Positions 10,641-21,323 of a stretch of 64,000 bases of DNA are shown here, in pieces; position 1 is the first letter of the stretch, and every line of letters begins with the position of its first letter. The translations under genes were made by a program, and so were the position numbers. A model generated the notes under the pieces. It was not told the DNA's origin and ran no database searches. It saw only the letters and a list, made by a program, of their open reading frames with translations. This stretch comes from an uncultured Verrucomicrobia subdivision 3 bacterium (GTDB lineage Bacteria > Verrucomicrobiota > Verrucomicrobiia > Limisphaerales > UBA11358), in NCBI GenBank assembly GCA_903835255.1, contig CAILMI010000029.1, positions 1 through 64,000 on the forward strand. The letters are read 5' to 3'.

Positions 10641-10745
10641 CTGGGCGATTTACCACAAAACGGCAATGACACAAAGTCTAATTAAATCCGGCCACCGCAG
10701 AAGAGGGGCGGCGGCGCACCAGCCGTCGCCCCTAAAATTCGGGCT

Positions 10746-12809
10746 TCACTCCAGCACAGCTGGCTCCCGGCTGAGGGACTCCAAAACCGCCGCCGCCACC
10801 GGCTCGACGCGGAGACCGTCCATGCAGCGAAAATCGACGGGGCATTGGCGCAGAAAACAGGGCGCGCAGGGGGCATCGGAGGCGAGCAGGTGATGCCGCG
10901 GGTCGCCCGGGAGTCCGGGTCCGGTGAGCCCGGGCGAGGTGCTGCCGAACGGGACCACCACCGGCGTGCCCAGCGCCGCCGCCACGTGCATCGGGCCAGT
11001 GTCATTGGTCAACAGGACGCGGCAGGATTTGAGGAGCGCCATCAATTCTGGCAGCGAGGTTTTCCCGGCCAGATTGAAAACCGTTCCCGCCGGAAAGCGG
11101 AGGGCGGATTCGATTTCGCGGGTGAAGACGGCATCGTTCGCGCCGCCGAACAGCAGCCAGGTGCAGGGGATCTGGCGCTGGATCTCCCGGGCGACGGCAA
11201 TAAAACGCTCGAGGGGCCAGCGCTTGGCGGGGCCGTATTCCGCCCCTGGATTCAGGCCTAAAACCGGACGGACGGACGGTTCCAGCCCGAATTTTTTCAA
11301 AACCGATTCCATTTCTCCGGAATCCACCGCCAGCCGGGGGGCAAGCGGTTCGGGAATGGCGCCCAGCGCAGCGACCAGGTGCAGATACTCATGAATCTGA
11401 TGCGCGGCGGCGGGGAGTCCGGGCCGGGGCTGCGGAGCCTGGGAAATCAGCCCGGCAATTTCGGCCTCCGTGCGCTTCCGCATTTTCACCGCGCCGGCGC
11501 GGGGGGCGATGGATTGGGTGAGGAAAAAATTCCGCCACGGGCGCGCGGCGCCGATACGGCGCGGGATTCCCGCCAGCCACACCTCCAGCGCCGACCTCGG
11601 GGAATTGGGCAGGACGAGCGCGAGGTCGAAACGCCCCGCGCGCAATTTTTTACCGATGGCCCACAGCCCCTCCTGCGGGGCGAATGAAATCGTTTCGTTC
11701 ACCGCGGGATGATACCGCCACAGCCCTCGCAGTTTTTCCGGCGTGAGCAGCACAATCCGGGCGGCGGGAAATTTCTCGCGCAGACGCAAGAGCGCCGGAG
11801 TGGTCATCACCGCATCCCCCAACCAGTTCGGGCCGCGAACCAGAATGCGACGCGGAGAGACAGGGGAGGCGGGCGGGCGGGCGCCCATTTGAGGTTCGCC
11901 CGATTCCGTCGCGATTTCCGCCCCAACCAATTTTTCCGGTTTCCAGCGCTTGTGCACCCAGAACCAGTTGGCCGGGTCGCGGAGGACGGCCGCTTCAAAG
12001 GCGCGGTTGACGTCCCCCATGATGTCCTCAACCGACCGGGCCACGCCGTTGACGCGCGTAGGGATTTCGTTGCCCACTTCAATCCGCCACTGGGCTAGGC
12101 CCGTGCGATAGCAGATGGAGGTGTGCAGGGGGCAATGGTAACGCAGCGCAAAAACCGCCGGCGCGGCGGACGTGGAGCAGTCATGGCCTAGGAAGGGAAG
12201 GCGCAGCCCGTTGCGGCCCGCGTGCTGGTCGGCCAGCAGCCCGAGCAGCAGGCCGGTGTCGCTCATGGCGGCCTTGAGAGCGGCCGCCTCGGTGCGCCTC
12301 TCAAAAAAGCGGCAGGCGGTGGTCTGCCGCAGGGAGACCATGAGCCGGTTCAGGGCCGGCTGTTTCAGAGCGCGATAGGTTGCGGCGCATTTGAAGATGG
12401 GGACGAACTGCCCAAACCGGGCGTACAGCTCGAAGTTCCCGAAATGACCGACGGCCACGATCCGGCTTTGCGGGCCGGCATCGGCCTCGTGCGGCAGAAT
12501 GCTTTTTGCGAAGCTGAAGGTAAAGTGGGGGGCCATCTCCGCTGGACTCATCGCCGCCGTCTTGATGGCGCTGCAGTAATTCTCGCCAATGCGCCGAAAA
12601 TTTTCCTGCGCCAGGGCCCGGATTTCCGCCGGCGACTTTTCGGCGCCGAAGCACCGCGCAAGATTATCCAAAGCCACCCGCCGGTGCCGCCCGTCCAGCC
12701 GGAAGGCCAGCGCGCCCAGCGCCCGGCCCAGGCGAGCGACCGCGATCAGCGGCAGCGCCTGCAGGCAGGCCACCCCGGCGCGCGCCACCCAATAAATCAG
12801 CGTATCCAT
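10746..12809 (-). CDS. fusion of lipid A acyltransferase (LpxL/HtrB-like) and heptosyltransferase II (WaaF-like)
   Basis: N-terminal HFGNFE (HX4E) acyltransferase motif; after ~295 aa RILVRGPNWLGDAVMTTPALLRLRE...LTNDTGPMHVAAALGTPVVVPFGSTSPGLTGP heptosyltransferase motifs in one frame; preferred start MDTLIYWVARAG. Confidence 0.85.
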   Translation of the reverse strand: MDTLIYWVARAGVACLQALPLIAVARLGRALGALAFRLDGRHRRVALDNLARCFGAEKSPAEIRALAQENFRRIGENYCSAIKTAAMSPAEMAPHFTFSFAKSILPHEADAGPQSRIVAVGHFGNFELYARFGQFVPIFKCAATYRALKQPALNRLMVSLRQTTACRFFERRTEAAALKAAMSDTGLLLGLLADQHAGRNGLRLPFLGHDCSTSAAPAVFALRYHCPLHTSICYRTGLAQWRIEVGNEIPTRVNGVARSVEDIMGDVNRAFEAAVLRDPANWFWVHKRWKPEKLVGAEIATESGEPQMGARPPASPVSPRRILVRGPNWLGDAVMTTPALLRLREKFPAARIVLLTPEKLRGLWRYHPAVNETISFAPQEGLWAIGKKLRAGRFDLALVLPNSPRSALEVWLAGIPRRIGAARPWRNFFLTQSIAPRAGAVKMRKRTEAEIAGLISQAPQPRPGLPAAAHQIHEYLHLVAALGAIPEPLAPRLAVDSGEMESVLKKFGLEPSVRPVLGLNPGAEYGPAKRWPLERFIAVAREIQRQIPCTWLLFGGANDAVFTREIESALRFPAGTVFNLAGKTSLPELMALLKSCRVLLTNDTGPMHVAAALGTPVVVPFGSTSPGLTGPGLPGDPRHHLLASDAPCAPCFLRQCPVDFRCMDGLRVEPVAAAVLESLSREPAVLE

Positions 12810-12811
12810 GG

Positions 12812-13984
12812 TCAGCGGAAACAGATTTTGCGGACACAATCCTGAAAGTCGTCGGCCCCGGCCACGATCTTGATCTCCACGCGCATGAAAAAGATCGGCA
12901 GGTCGCGACGGTCGATCTTGGGGAAGCGGACGGCGTCCTTCTGCGTGGTCAGGATGATCTCGGCCTGTCGTTTTTTTCCGCGGTTGATGGTGTTGAGGAT
13001 TTCCTGCTGGGTGAAGCGGTGATGGTCGGCGAAGCGCTTGGCATAGACCAGTTCCGCGCCGAGCTTCACCAGGCTGTGCTCGAAGCTCTCCGGCTGGGCG
13101 ATGCCGCTGAGCGATCCGACTTTTTTGCCTTTTAGAAAATCCAGGCCCCGGCGTTCGCCGCTGAACACATCCTCGAAATACAGCGGGTGATGCACGCATT
13201 CGATCACGGCGGCCGTGGTGTTCAATTTCGCAATCCGCTCGCGGAGCGCTCCCGTGTTGCCGTCGCTCTTGGTGATGAAGATTGTGTGGGCGCGGGCGAG
13301 ATGCGAGGGCGGCTCGCGCAGCGTGCCGCGCGGAAGCAGATGCTCATTGCCAAACGGCTGCTGCCGGTCAATCAGCACCACATCGTGCCGGCGCCCCCGC
13401 AAATGCCAGTACTGAAATCCATCGTCCAGCAGCAGCGTGTCGCAGCCGAATTTCTCAATCGCATAGCGGCCGCTCTTCACCCGGTCCTTGTCCACCAGCA
13501 CGATCACATCCTTGAGATTGGAGGCCAGCATGTAAGGCTCATCCCCGGCCGTCTCCGAGTCGAGCAGCAGCGATTTCCCGTCGGAAACCACCCGCGGCGG
13601 GGTGTGGTCGCCGCGCAGGAGGAGCTTGTTGAGCAGTTTTTGGTGCAGGGGCGCGGGCTTGGAACGGTAGCCGCGCGACAGGATGGCGACGTTGCGACCG
13701 GCGTCGCGGAGTTCCCGGGCGAATTTTTCGACCACGGGGGTTTTGCCGGTGCCGCCCACGGTGAGGTTTCCTATGGCGATGACCTGGACGCCGAGGGTTT
13801 TGTCGCGGAGGATGCGGACGTTGTAGAGCCAGAGGCGCAATTTGACGGCGACCTGAAAGCACTTGGAGCCGCCAAACAAAATGGCGCGCGTCAGCTTGGC
13901 CTTATAATCGTGGCGCTCCTCAAAAACAACTTCGAGGAAGAAGGTTTCCAGGATTTCGGCCCAGGCACGGAATTTCTCACGCAT
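12812..13984 (-). CDS. lpxK: tetraacyldisaccharide 4'-kinase
   Basis: [40 protein letters not shown]; adjacent to LpxL-WaaF fusion. Confidence 0.93.
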   Translation of the reverse strand: MREKFRAWAEILETFFLEVVFEERHDYKAKLTRAILFGGSKCFQVAVKLRLWLYNVRILRDKTLGVQVIAIGNLTVGGTGKTPVVEKFARELRDAGRNVAILSRGYRSKPAPLHQKLLNKLLLRGDHTPPRVVSDGKSLLLDSETAGDEPYMLASNLKDVIVLVDKDRVKSGRYAIEKFGCDTLLLDDGFQYWHLRGRRHDVVLIDRQQPFGNEHLLPRGTLREPPSHLARAHTIFITKSDGNTGALRERIAKLNTTAAVIECVHHPLYFEDVFSGERRGLDFLKGKKVGSLSGIAQPESFEHSLVKLGAELVYAKRFADHHRFTQQEILNTINRGKKRQAEIILTTQKDAVRFPKIDRRDLPIFFMRVEIKIVAGADDFQDCVRKICFR

Positions 13985-14070
13985 TGTGCTTTAATGTGCC
14001 AAGGCCGCACCCGTGCGGCAAGGCTTCGTGGTGGAGAGGCAGCCCGTCCCCCAGGCGCCGGCGCGGCCGG

Positions 14071-14538
14071 TCAGAAGCCGAGCTTGGCGATCTCCCGCTG
14101 AAGCGCGGCTTGGAACTCCTGAACGTCGGCGGCCGACGGCTTATAGCCCGCCATCTTCGGCACGACGCCGAGCCGGCCGGTCTGATCCAGATACCAGTCC
14201 GCTTGCTGGCCGTCGCTGAAGGCGACCTTGCCGCTGATCATGGTGCCCGGCTTGGTCAGATGATCCACGGTCACAGCAACACCGCCGGCGGCCAGCGGAT
14301 CCTCGCCCGGCGCGGGGACCGCTCCGGCAGCCGGAGCCTGAGCGGCCGGCGGCGCGACCACTTTGGGCGGCTCGGGATCCTTGGGCGTCAACTTCAAATC
14401 ATCCACGAGGAAGCGGACTTCCATGTAGGTGAACTTTGCCCCGAATTCCGAGAGGAGCCGGTTTTGGATTTCCGATAATTTGGCGCCGGCGGCGATCCAG
14501 TCGGCAACGTGGTGGCGTTGGGCTTCGTCGAGATTCAT
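14071..14538 (-). CDS. hypothetical protein with Pro/Ala-rich linker
   Basis: 155 aa, same strand and adjacent to sufC (3 bp gap). Confidence 0.6.
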   Translation of the reverse strand: MNLDEAQRHHVADWIAAGAKLSEIQNRLLSEFGAKFTYMEVRFLVDDLKLTPKDPEPPKVVAPPAAQAPAAGAVPAPGEDPLAAGGVAVTVDHLTKPGTMISGKVAFSDGQQADWYLDQTGRLGVVPKMAGYKPSAADVQEFQAALQREIAKLGF

Positions 14539-14541
14539 TGC

Positions 14542-15315
14542 CTAGACCTTAGCCGTTTCGCGCTTGAGAATCCAATCGTAACCTTTCGCCTCAAGTTCGA
14601 GCGCAAGCTCTTTGCCGCCCGTCTTCACGATATAGCCGTCCACCAGAACGTGGACAAAATCGGGCACGATGAAGTTGAGCAGGCGCTGGTAATGCGTGAT
14701 GACCAGCTGCGCATTGTCGGGGCGCTTCAGGGCGTTAACGCCCTGAGAAACGACCTTGAGGGCGTCAATGTCCAGGCCGGAATCGGTTTCGTCGAGGATG
14801 GCGAGCTTGGGCTCGAGCACGGCCATCTGGAAAATCTCCGCCCGCTTTTTTTCGCCGCCGGAGAACCCCTCGTTGACCGAGCGCTTGAGCAGGTCTTCCT
14901 TGAGCTCGAGCAGCTTCATCTTGTCCTTCACCAGCGCGAGGAAATCAATCGCGTCGAGCTCCGGCTCGCCGCGGTGCTTGCGGATCTCATTGTAGGCGGC
15001 CTTAAGGAAATAGGTGCTGTTCACCCCGGGAATCTCGACCGGATACTGGAAGGCGAGAAACAGACCCTCGCGGGCGCGCTCCTCGGGGTCGAGGTCCAGC
15101 AGGTCCTTGCCGTTATAAAGCACCTCGCCGCCGGTGATGTCATAGCCATCGCGTCCGGCGAGGACGGCGGCCAGCGTGCTCTTGCCGCTGCCGTTCGGGC
15201 CCATGACCGCGTGCACCTGGCCGGGATAGATGGTCAGGCTGACACCCTTGAGGATCTGTTTGCCCTCAACGCCTGCGCTGAGGTTCTTGATTTCGAGAAT
15301 AGGTTGGTGGTTCAT
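14542..15315 (-). CDS. sufC: Fe-S assembly ATPase SufC
   Basis: GPNGSGKSTLAAVLAG, FSGGEKKRAEIFQMA, LDETDSGLDIDAL. Confidence 0.97.
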   Translation of the reverse strand: MNHQPILEIKNLSAGVEGKQILKGVSLTIYPGQVHAVMGPNGSGKSTLAAVLAGRDGYDITGGEVLYNGKDLLDLDPEERAREGLFLAFQYPVEIPGVNSTYFLKAAYNEIRKHRGEPELDAIDFLALVKDKMKLLELKEDLLKRSVNEGFSGGEKKRAEIFQMAVLEPKLAILDETDSGLDIDALKVVSQGVNALKRPDNAQLVITHYQRLLNFIVPDFVHVLVDGYIVKTGGKELALELEAKGYDWILKRETAKV

Positions 15316-15368
15316 TTTCTATAGAATATTAGTGATGGATCGACGGTGTTTTCACTCGCTCCCAGGGC

Positions 15369-16817
15369 CTAGCCGACGCTCCCCTCCAGGCTCACGCCCA
15401 GGAGCTTCTGGGCTTCGACGGCGAATTCCATCGGCAGCTCCTTGAACACTTCCTTGCAGAAGCCGTTCACGATCATGTTGACGGCGTCCTGGGTGGCGAT
15501 GCCGCGCGCGTTGCAGTAAAAAATCTGGTCCTCGCCGATCTTGGAGGTCGAGGCCTCATGCTCGACGGACGCCGACGTGTTCTTCACCTCAATGTAGGGG
15601 AAGGTGTGGGCGCCGCACTGGGAGCCGATCAGCATCGAGTCGCACTGCGAGAAGTTGCGCGCATTGGCGGCGCTCTTGTGGATTTTCACCAGGCCGCGAT
15701 AGCTGTTCTGGCCATGCCCGGCCGAGATGCCCTTGGAGATGATGGTGCTGCGGGTGTTCTTGCCGATGTGGACCATCTTCGTGCCGGTGTCGGCCTGCTG
15801 GTAATTATTCGTCACCGCGACGGAATAAAACTCCCCCACTGAATGGTCGCCCAGCAGAATGCAGCTCGGATATTTCCAGGTGATGGCCGAGCCGGTCTCG
15901 ACCTGGGTCCAGGTGATTTTCGAGTGGCGGCCCTTGCACAGGCCGCGCTTGGTCACGAAGTTATAGATGCCGCCCACGCCCTTCTCATCGCCGGGATACC
16001 AGTTCTGGACAGTGCTGTATTTGATCTCCCCGCGATCAAGCGCGACGAGCTCCACGACTGCGGCGTGCAGCTGATTTTCATCGCGCATCGGCGCGGTGCA
16101 CCCTTCCAGATAGCTCACCTGGGCGCCCTCGTCGGCGATGATGAGCGTGCGCTCGAACTGGCCGGTGTTCGCGGCATTGATACGGAAATAGGTGGAAAGC
16201 TCCATCGGGCAGCGCACGCCCTTGGGGATGTAACAGAACGAGCCATCCGTGAAGACGGCCGAGTTCAGCGCCGCATAATAGTTGTCCGTGTAAGGCACCA
16301 CCGAGCCGAGATATTTTTTAACGAGCTCGGGATGTTCATGGACCGCCTCGGTGAACGAGCAGAAAATGACGCCCTTTTCCGCCAGCTGCTTGCGAAAGGT
16401 GGTGCCGACGGAGACGGAATCAAAAATCGCATCCACCGCCACGCCGGCCAGACGCCCGCGTTCGCGCAAGGGGATGCCCAGCTTCTCATAGGTCTCCAGC
16501 AGCTTCGGATCCACCTCGTCGAGACTCTTCGGCGCGTCCTTCTTGGGCTTGGGCTGCGAAAAATAGCAGATCGCCTGGTAATCGATCTTTTCATGATGCG
16601 CCTTCTGCCAAGTCGGCTCGCTCAGGGTGATCCAGTGGCGATACGCCTTGAGCCGCCATTCGGTCAGCCATTCCGGCTCGCTCTTCTTGCGCGAGATCAT
16701 GCGGATGGTCTCCTCGCTCAACCCGGGCGGCGCCGACTCGGTTTCCACATCGGTGTAGAAGCCGTATTTGTATTCCGTCTTGACCAAATCTTCGATCGTC
16801 TCAGTGGCGGTGCTCAT
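15369..16817 (-). CDS. sufB: Fe-S assembly scaffold SufB
   Basis: [63 protein letters not shown]; start taken at [11 protein letters not shown]. Confidence 0.97.
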   Translation of the reverse strand: MSTATETIEDLVKTEYKYGFYTDVETESAPPGLSEETIRMISRKKSEPEWLTEWRLKAYRHWITLSEPTWQKAHHEKIDYQAICYFSQPKPKKDAPKSLDEVDPKLLETYEKLGIPLRERGRLAGVAVDAIFDSVSVGTTFRKQLAEKGVIFCSFTEAVHEHPELVKKYLGSVVPYTDNYYAALNSAVFTDGSFCYIPKGVRCPMELSTYFRINAANTGQFERTLIIADEGAQVSYLEGCTAPMRDENQLHAAVVELVALDRGEIKYSTVQNWYPGDEKGVGGIYNFVTKRGLCKGRHSKITWTQVETGSAITWKYPSCILLGDHSVGEFYSVAVTNNYQQADTGTKMVHIGKNTRSTIISKGISAGHGQNSYRGLVKIHKSAANARNFSQCDSMLIGSQCGAHTFPYIEVKNTSASVEHEASTSKIGEDQIFYCNARGIATQDAVNMIVNGFCKEVFKELPMEFAVEAQKLLGVSLEGSVG

Positions 16818-16822
16818 AAAAT

Positions 16823-17281
16823 TTATTTTTTTGTTTTTCCGGCGCAGGCGGCGCACAGGCCGTGAACCGCGATGTCAAAATGATCCACTTTGAAACCTTT
16901 CAGCCCGGTCTTCATGGGGGAATCTTTTTGCAGCGGCACGTCAAACACCTCCCCGCAGGCGTCGCAGAAATAATGGCAATGCTCCTCCATATTCGGGCAG
17001 TACCGCGTCGCGCCGCGCTCCAGCTGCACCGGGCGGACCAGACCGCAGGTGACCAGCGCATCCAGGCAGTTGTAAACGGTCGCGTGCGATATCTCCGGCA
17101 TCGTCCGCTTCGTGCGGATGAAAATCTCCTCCGCCGTCGGATGGTCGCGCTTCTGCAGGACCACGGCGTAGACGTGCTGGCGCTGCGGGGTGAAACGGAA
17201 GCCGCCCGTGCTGAGCCGCTCGCTCAGCTCACCGCCTATTTTTTTTGCGCCCACATGCATCGCCGGGCTGAAAATAAACAT
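16823..17281 (-). CDS. Fur-family (PerR-like) metalloregulator
   Basis: [36 protein letters not shown], two CxxC pairs (CDAC, CAAC); immediately upstream of sufB. Confidence 0.85.
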   Translation of the reverse strand: MFIFSPAMHVGAKKIGGELSERLSTGGFRFTPQRQHVYAVVLQKRDHPTAEEIFIRTKRTMPEISHATVYNCLDALVTCGLVRPVQLERGATRYCPNMEEHCHYFCDACGEVFDVPLQKDSPMKTGLKGFKVDHFDIAVHGLCAACAGKTKK

Positions 17282-17301
17282 CCCGAGCAGCCGGGTCAAG
17301 A

Positions 17302-17318
17302 TTTAGAATAATTCTAAA
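17302..17318. promoter_or_regulatory. perfect palindrome TTTAGAAT-A-ATTCTAAA, PerR/Fur-box-like operator
   Basis: 8-1-8 perfect inverted repeat upstream of the Fur-like gene; close to the PerR box TTATAATNATTATAA. Confidence 0.7.
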
Positions 17319-17399
17319 CTGGAGACCCTGAGCACCGCCCCCCCAGCTCTCCCTAACCCTCTTCCCGAACAAACGGAGAGAGGGGATTTACACCCGATA

Positions 17400-17488
17400 G
17401 CCGAAGTGGGTAGCGGCATCGCGCTGCGATGCCTCCGCGCCGCATCCGGCGCAAAAGAGACTTGTGCGGGCGTCCTTTCCGGCACCCT
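17400..17488 (+). repeat. dispersed repeat family C (GCCGAAGTGGG...GGCATCGC/GCGATGCC...GCGCCG/CGGCGC...TGTGCGGGCGTCC)
   Basis: Inverted second copy at 24758..24840. Confidence 0.75.
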
Positions 17489-17588
17489 CCCTGACGCCTG
17501 CAGAACGCTACCAGTCTGGCGCAAACTCCTACTCTGGATTTTGGGTTGAACTAGAAACAGAGGGCCTCCCCCCCGGCCCGACGGGGCT

Positions 17589-18173
17589 TCACTTCTGAAA
17601 AACGCTGACGCGGGCGGGCGGGAAATTCAGCCAGACAATGCTGGAGGCGCGCAACTGGAAGCTGGAGGCGCCTCGGATCTGATTTTTGCCGAGGTGATAG
17701 CTGTACTGCACCCAGTGGCCGGCCGGCTCCAGCACCGCGCGGATTTTCCCGGTGAGCACCTCGGCTTCCTCCGGCGGGAAATTGAGCAGCGGCAGGCTGG
17801 AAATCACCGCGCCGACGGTTTCAATCGGCTCCCGACGGCCGCGAAGCAGGTCGTCAAGATTCCAGGCATCGCCGCTAACGATCTGGGCCTTCGGATATTT
17901 TTCGCGCAGGAGGCGGGCCATCTTCGGGTTTCTCTCGATAGCCACCAGCCGGTCCTCCCGCAGGCCGTGCTGGATGAGGGCCCGGGTAACAGCTCCCGTG
18001 CCTGGGCCAAGTTCCAGGACGAAGCTATCCGGGTTGGCAGGCAGCCAGCGCGCCATGGCGGCGGCGAGCTTGGGCGAACTGGGCGCCACCGAACCGGTGC
18101 GCTGCGGATTGGCCAGCCATTCCTGCAGAAACAGGGTGCTGTTGGTCAATGCCGCGATGAATTTTTTTGCCAT
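17589..18173 (-). CDS. SAM-dependent methyltransferase, phospholipid N-methyltransferase-like
   Basis: FLQEWLANPQRTGSVAPSSPKLAAAM...VLELGPGTGAVTRALIQHG. Confidence 0.8.
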   Translation of the reverse strand: MAKKFIAALTNSTLFLQEWLANPQRTGSVAPSSPKLAAAMARWLPANPDSFVLELGPGTGAVTRALIQHGLREDRLVAIERNPKMARLLREKYPKAQIVSGDAWNLDDLLRGRREPIETVGAVISSLPLLNFPPEEAEVLTGKIRAVLEPAGHWVQYSYHLGKNQIRGASSFQLRASSIVWLNFPPARVSVFQK

Positions 18174-18377
18174 GATGACGTCAAACTGCCCGACTCCATT
18201 GAATATCCTGAAACGCTACCGAAGACGGTCAGGGTCTGCAATGTTAGTTTGCGGCGGGAAAACCATTGCTGGGGTCCCGCCCGGTTGAAGAAGGATAAAA
18301 GGGAGGCATGCCCCAGACTCGGGGGGGACGCCCGGCGGGGACCCTCCTCCACCGGGCGCCATAAAAAATGGGGCCAC

Positions 18378-19076
18378 TCAGCGCCGGGACATCAGGAGGC
18401 GCAGGACATACCAGAGCATGAGGGCGACGGAGGCGAACAGTTCCAGCGAGGCCGCCACGTAGCGGTCTTCAGGATAATGATGCAGCACGTTCGAGGTGTC
18501 GTAGAGGATGGCCGCTCCGGCCAGGCCCACCATCGCCACCGAGAAAAAGGTGCCGAGCTGGAAGCCGAAAATCGCCCCGCCCAAAACCGTCACCAGCGCC
18601 AGGATCCCGCCCCACATCAGAATGCCGCGCAGGAAAGAGAAATCCTTGCGGGTCATGAACACCACCAGCGTCAGCACCGTGAAGGCGATGAAAGTGATGA
18701 TGGCCGCGCTGGCGATCGCCCCCGGCGCGTAATGGTCCGCGATATAAAGCAGCGGGACGAAGATAAGCGCCTGGCCGATGACATAGGCCAGCAGGGCGGC
18801 GTATTGCGAGGCTTTGGAAGTGGTCTTGTGCGCCACGCTCCGAGCGAACCAGGAGAGCACCATGAAGCCGCCCAGCACAAGCAGCCAGGAGCCGCCCAGC
18901 ATGGCCTTGGCGATGGGCTCGGCCAGACCGGACTTGAACAGGCCAATCTCAATCAGGGTGAACGCGCAGATGGCGCCGAACAGGTGGTTGTAGGTCTGCG
19001 CGATAAAACGGCCGCGCGATTGGGTGTCCAGTTCGATGACCGGCACGTTCACGGAATAAGTGTCAGGAGCATTCAT
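18378..19076 (-). CDS. Bax inhibitor-1/YccA family membrane protein
   Basis: Seven hydrophobic segments; FIAQTYNHLFGAICAFTLIEIGLFKSG and C-terminal ILYDTSNVLHHYPEDRYVAASLELFASVALMLWYVLRLLM. Confidence 0.88.
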   Translation of the reverse strand: MNAPDTYSVNVPVIELDTQSRGRFIAQTYNHLFGAICAFTLIEIGLFKSGLAEPIAKAMLGGSWLLVLGGFMVLSWFARSVAHKTTSKASQYAALLAYVIGQALIFVPLLYIADHYAPGAIASAAIITFIAFTVLTLVVFMTRKDFSFLRGILMWGGILALVTVLGGAIFGFQLGTFFSVAMVGLAGAAILYDTSNVLHHYPEDRYVAASLELFASVALMLWYVLRLLMSRR

Positions 19077-19213
19077 GATTTTAACAGTTTATTTCCGGGC
19101 GTCACTTTGATCCGCCCCGCGTTTGACCCGCCCAGCATACGGATCCATCCTCCAGTGTCAACCTGTCGGAACTCTCTTCAGAGCCAGCCTAGCCGGCCCC
19201 GACTCAGTGTATT

Positions 19214-20089
19214 TCAGTTCACGAACCCCTGTTCCTTGAGCCAGAACAGGCAGTCTCCGGCCCACGGATGCGGATGCGCGAAGGGCGGCTTGTCAGCCAG
19301 ACCAATCCCGTGCCGACCTTTCTGGTAAATATGCAGGTCGAACGGCACATGATTTTTCTGGAGCGCCGCGGCGAACAGGAGGCTGTTCTCGACCGGAACG
19401 GTTTTGTCCTCGGCCGTGGACCAGACGAAGCACGGCGGAGTGGCGGCGGTCACCTGCAGCTCGCTGGAAAGCTGCTGAACGAGCTCCGGTGGCGGGTTTG
19501 TACCAAGCAGGTTCCGCTTGGATCCCGGATGCGCAAAGTCGCCCAAGGAAATCACCGGGTAACACAGGATACCCAAATCGGGCCGCGAACTCTGCCGCTC
19601 GACTGCGTCAGCGGCGGCGGGGTTGCCGGCGTCAAAGTGCGTCACCAGGGTCGAGGCCAGATGGCCGCCCGCCGACGATCCCATGATGCCCACGCGCTTC
19701 AGATCGATCCGGTAATCCCCCGCGTGGGCGCGCACCCAGCGGACGGCTCGCGCGGCGTCGTTGAGCATTGCCGGATGATGGTAGCCGTGGGATCCAAGCC
19801 GGTATTGGAGGACGAAGCCGGCGACCCCTTGCTGGTTGAGCCAGAGCGCGTAGTCGTTGCCCTCGTGGGCGGCGAGGTGGGCATAGCCGCCGCCGGGGCA
19901 GATCACCATCGCCGCGCCGGTGGCCTTCCCGGCGTCCGGCAGATAGACCGTGAGCGTGGGAATGTCGTTGGTGGAGGTGCCGAGCGCCGCGGGCGCACCT
20001 TCCGGCCAGAGCGGAATGGGAGTCAACATATTAGCGTGGGACAGCATCAGGGAGGCACACCAGCAGGCCAGGATCAGGCTTTTTTTCAT
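19214..20089 (-). CDS. secreted alpha/beta hydrolase (esterase/lipase-like)
   Basis: Signal peptide MKKSLILACWCASLMLSHA; MVICPGGGYAHLAAHEGNDYALWLNQQGVAGFVLQYRL, GSSAGGHLAS. Confidence 0.85.
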   Translation of the reverse strand: MKKSLILACWCASLMLSHANMLTPIPLWPEGAPAALGTSTNDIPTLTVYLPDAGKATGAAMVICPGGGYAHLAAHEGNDYALWLNQQGVAGFVLQYRLGSHGYHHPAMLNDAARAVRWVRAHAGDYRIDLKRVGIMGSSAGGHLASTLVTHFDAGNPAAADAVERQSSRPDLGILCYPVISLGDFAHPGSKRNLLGTNPPPELVQQLSSELQVTAATPPCFVWSTAEDKTVPVENSLLFAAALQKNHVPFDLHIYQKGRHGIGLADKPPFAHPHPWAGDCLFWLKEQGFVN

Positions 20090-20106
20090 GAGGGGCGGAG
20101 CGATTT

Positions 20107-21105
20107 TTAGAACCACCGCTTCTTTTTGAAATAGAGATAGGTCGCTATTGTGGATAGCACCATCACCCCGGCGGCGAGGGGATAGGCATGCGCATGGCTC
20201 AGCTCCGGCATGTCCTTGAAGTTCATCCCGTACCAGGTGCCGACCATCATCAGCGGCGTGGTGATGACGGTGATGAGGGTGAGCAGTTTGACGACCTCGC
20301 CGGTCTGGTTGGACGACATGTTCAGATAGACCTGGAGGATGCCGGTGAGCGAATCTGTGTAGCCCTGGGCGGTTTGGCCAATGCGCAGCAGGGCGTCGTA
20401 CACGTTGCGGAAATAGGGGACCATTTTGGGCCGGATGAGCTTGAATTCGCCCTGGGCGAACCGGGAGAGGACCTCGCATTGCGGGCCGATGATCTGGCGC
20501 AGGTGCAGCACCTCTTTTTTAATCTGGAGGATTTTATTGAGGGTGTGCTTATCCGGCCGCTGCAGGGCCTGCTGCTCCAGTTCGCCGATTTCCATGGAGA
20601 GTTCGTCCAGCGCGGGCTTGTAGTTTTCCACCAGCAAATCCAGCAGCGAGTGCGCCACGCGATCCGGGGCGCGCGCGATGTGCGCGGTGCCCTTCAGGGT
20701 GCGCTCCTCGGTCAGCATCACGCTGCGCAGCGGCTTCTCGTGGTAGGTGACCAGAAAATTTTTGCCGAGGAAGAAATCCAGCTCGCTGGTGGCAAATAGC
20801 CCGTCCTGCCGGCTGTAATCCACCGCGTGGATAACCATGAACAGGTACGGCAGAAACAGGTCGTCTTCCTTGGGCGAATATTCCTCCACCTTGGGCGAGG
20901 AGCTGACCGTGACGCAGTCCTCGATGGACAGGGGATGAAAATGAAACACGCTCTCGAGGATGGTGTGGACCTCCTCGCGGGTCGGCGCCTCCAGATCGAT
21001 CCAGAGGAACAGGTTCGTGTCCGCCAGCAGCGTCGGCATCAGGAACAAATCAATGTCCTTGGTATGCAGGCTGCCCTTGGTCGTAAATGCAAGCGAACGG
21101 ATCAT
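20107..21105 (-). CDS. corA: CorA-type magnesium transporter
   Basis: C-terminal YGMNFKDMPE (GMN motif) and two TM helices. Confidence 0.95.
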   Translation of the reverse strand: MIRSLAFTTKGSLHTKDIDLFLMPTLLADTNLFLWIDLEAPTREEVHTILESVFHFHPLSIEDCVTVSSSPKVEEYSPKEDDLFLPYLFMVIHAVDYSRQDGLFATSELDFFLGKNFLVTYHEKPLRSVMLTEERTLKGTAHIARAPDRVAHSLLDLLVENYKPALDELSMEIGELEQQALQRPDKHTLNKILQIKKEVLHLRQIIGPQCEVLSRFAQGEFKLIRPKMVPYFRNVYDALLRIGQTAQGYTDSLTGILQVYLNMSSNQTGEVVKLLTLITVITTPLMMVGTWYGMNFKDMPELSHAHAYPLAAGVMVLSTIATYLYFKKKRWF

Positions 21106-21323
21106 GCGTCAATTTTCATCAGGCTGAGCCCAGCATAGAGACCCGCGGCGGCCCGAGGCAAGTTTGTTTGCAGGCCCTATCCCAACACCCGAAGAGCCTC
21201 TGAATCAGAACAGGCCAACTGGCGTGCCCTGTCACCAAAAAAGAAGACGAGGGCTCACTGGGGCGCGACTCTCTCCATCCCGCTTGGATTGACGCGACCG
21301 GGTTTCGCTTCTAATTTCCCCGC

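Noticed and set aside
17694-19328. 544-aa plus-strand ORF across the methyltransferase and Bax inhibitor region
   Set aside because: Antisense to two well-supported CDS, His/Gln/Arg-rich low-complexity translation.
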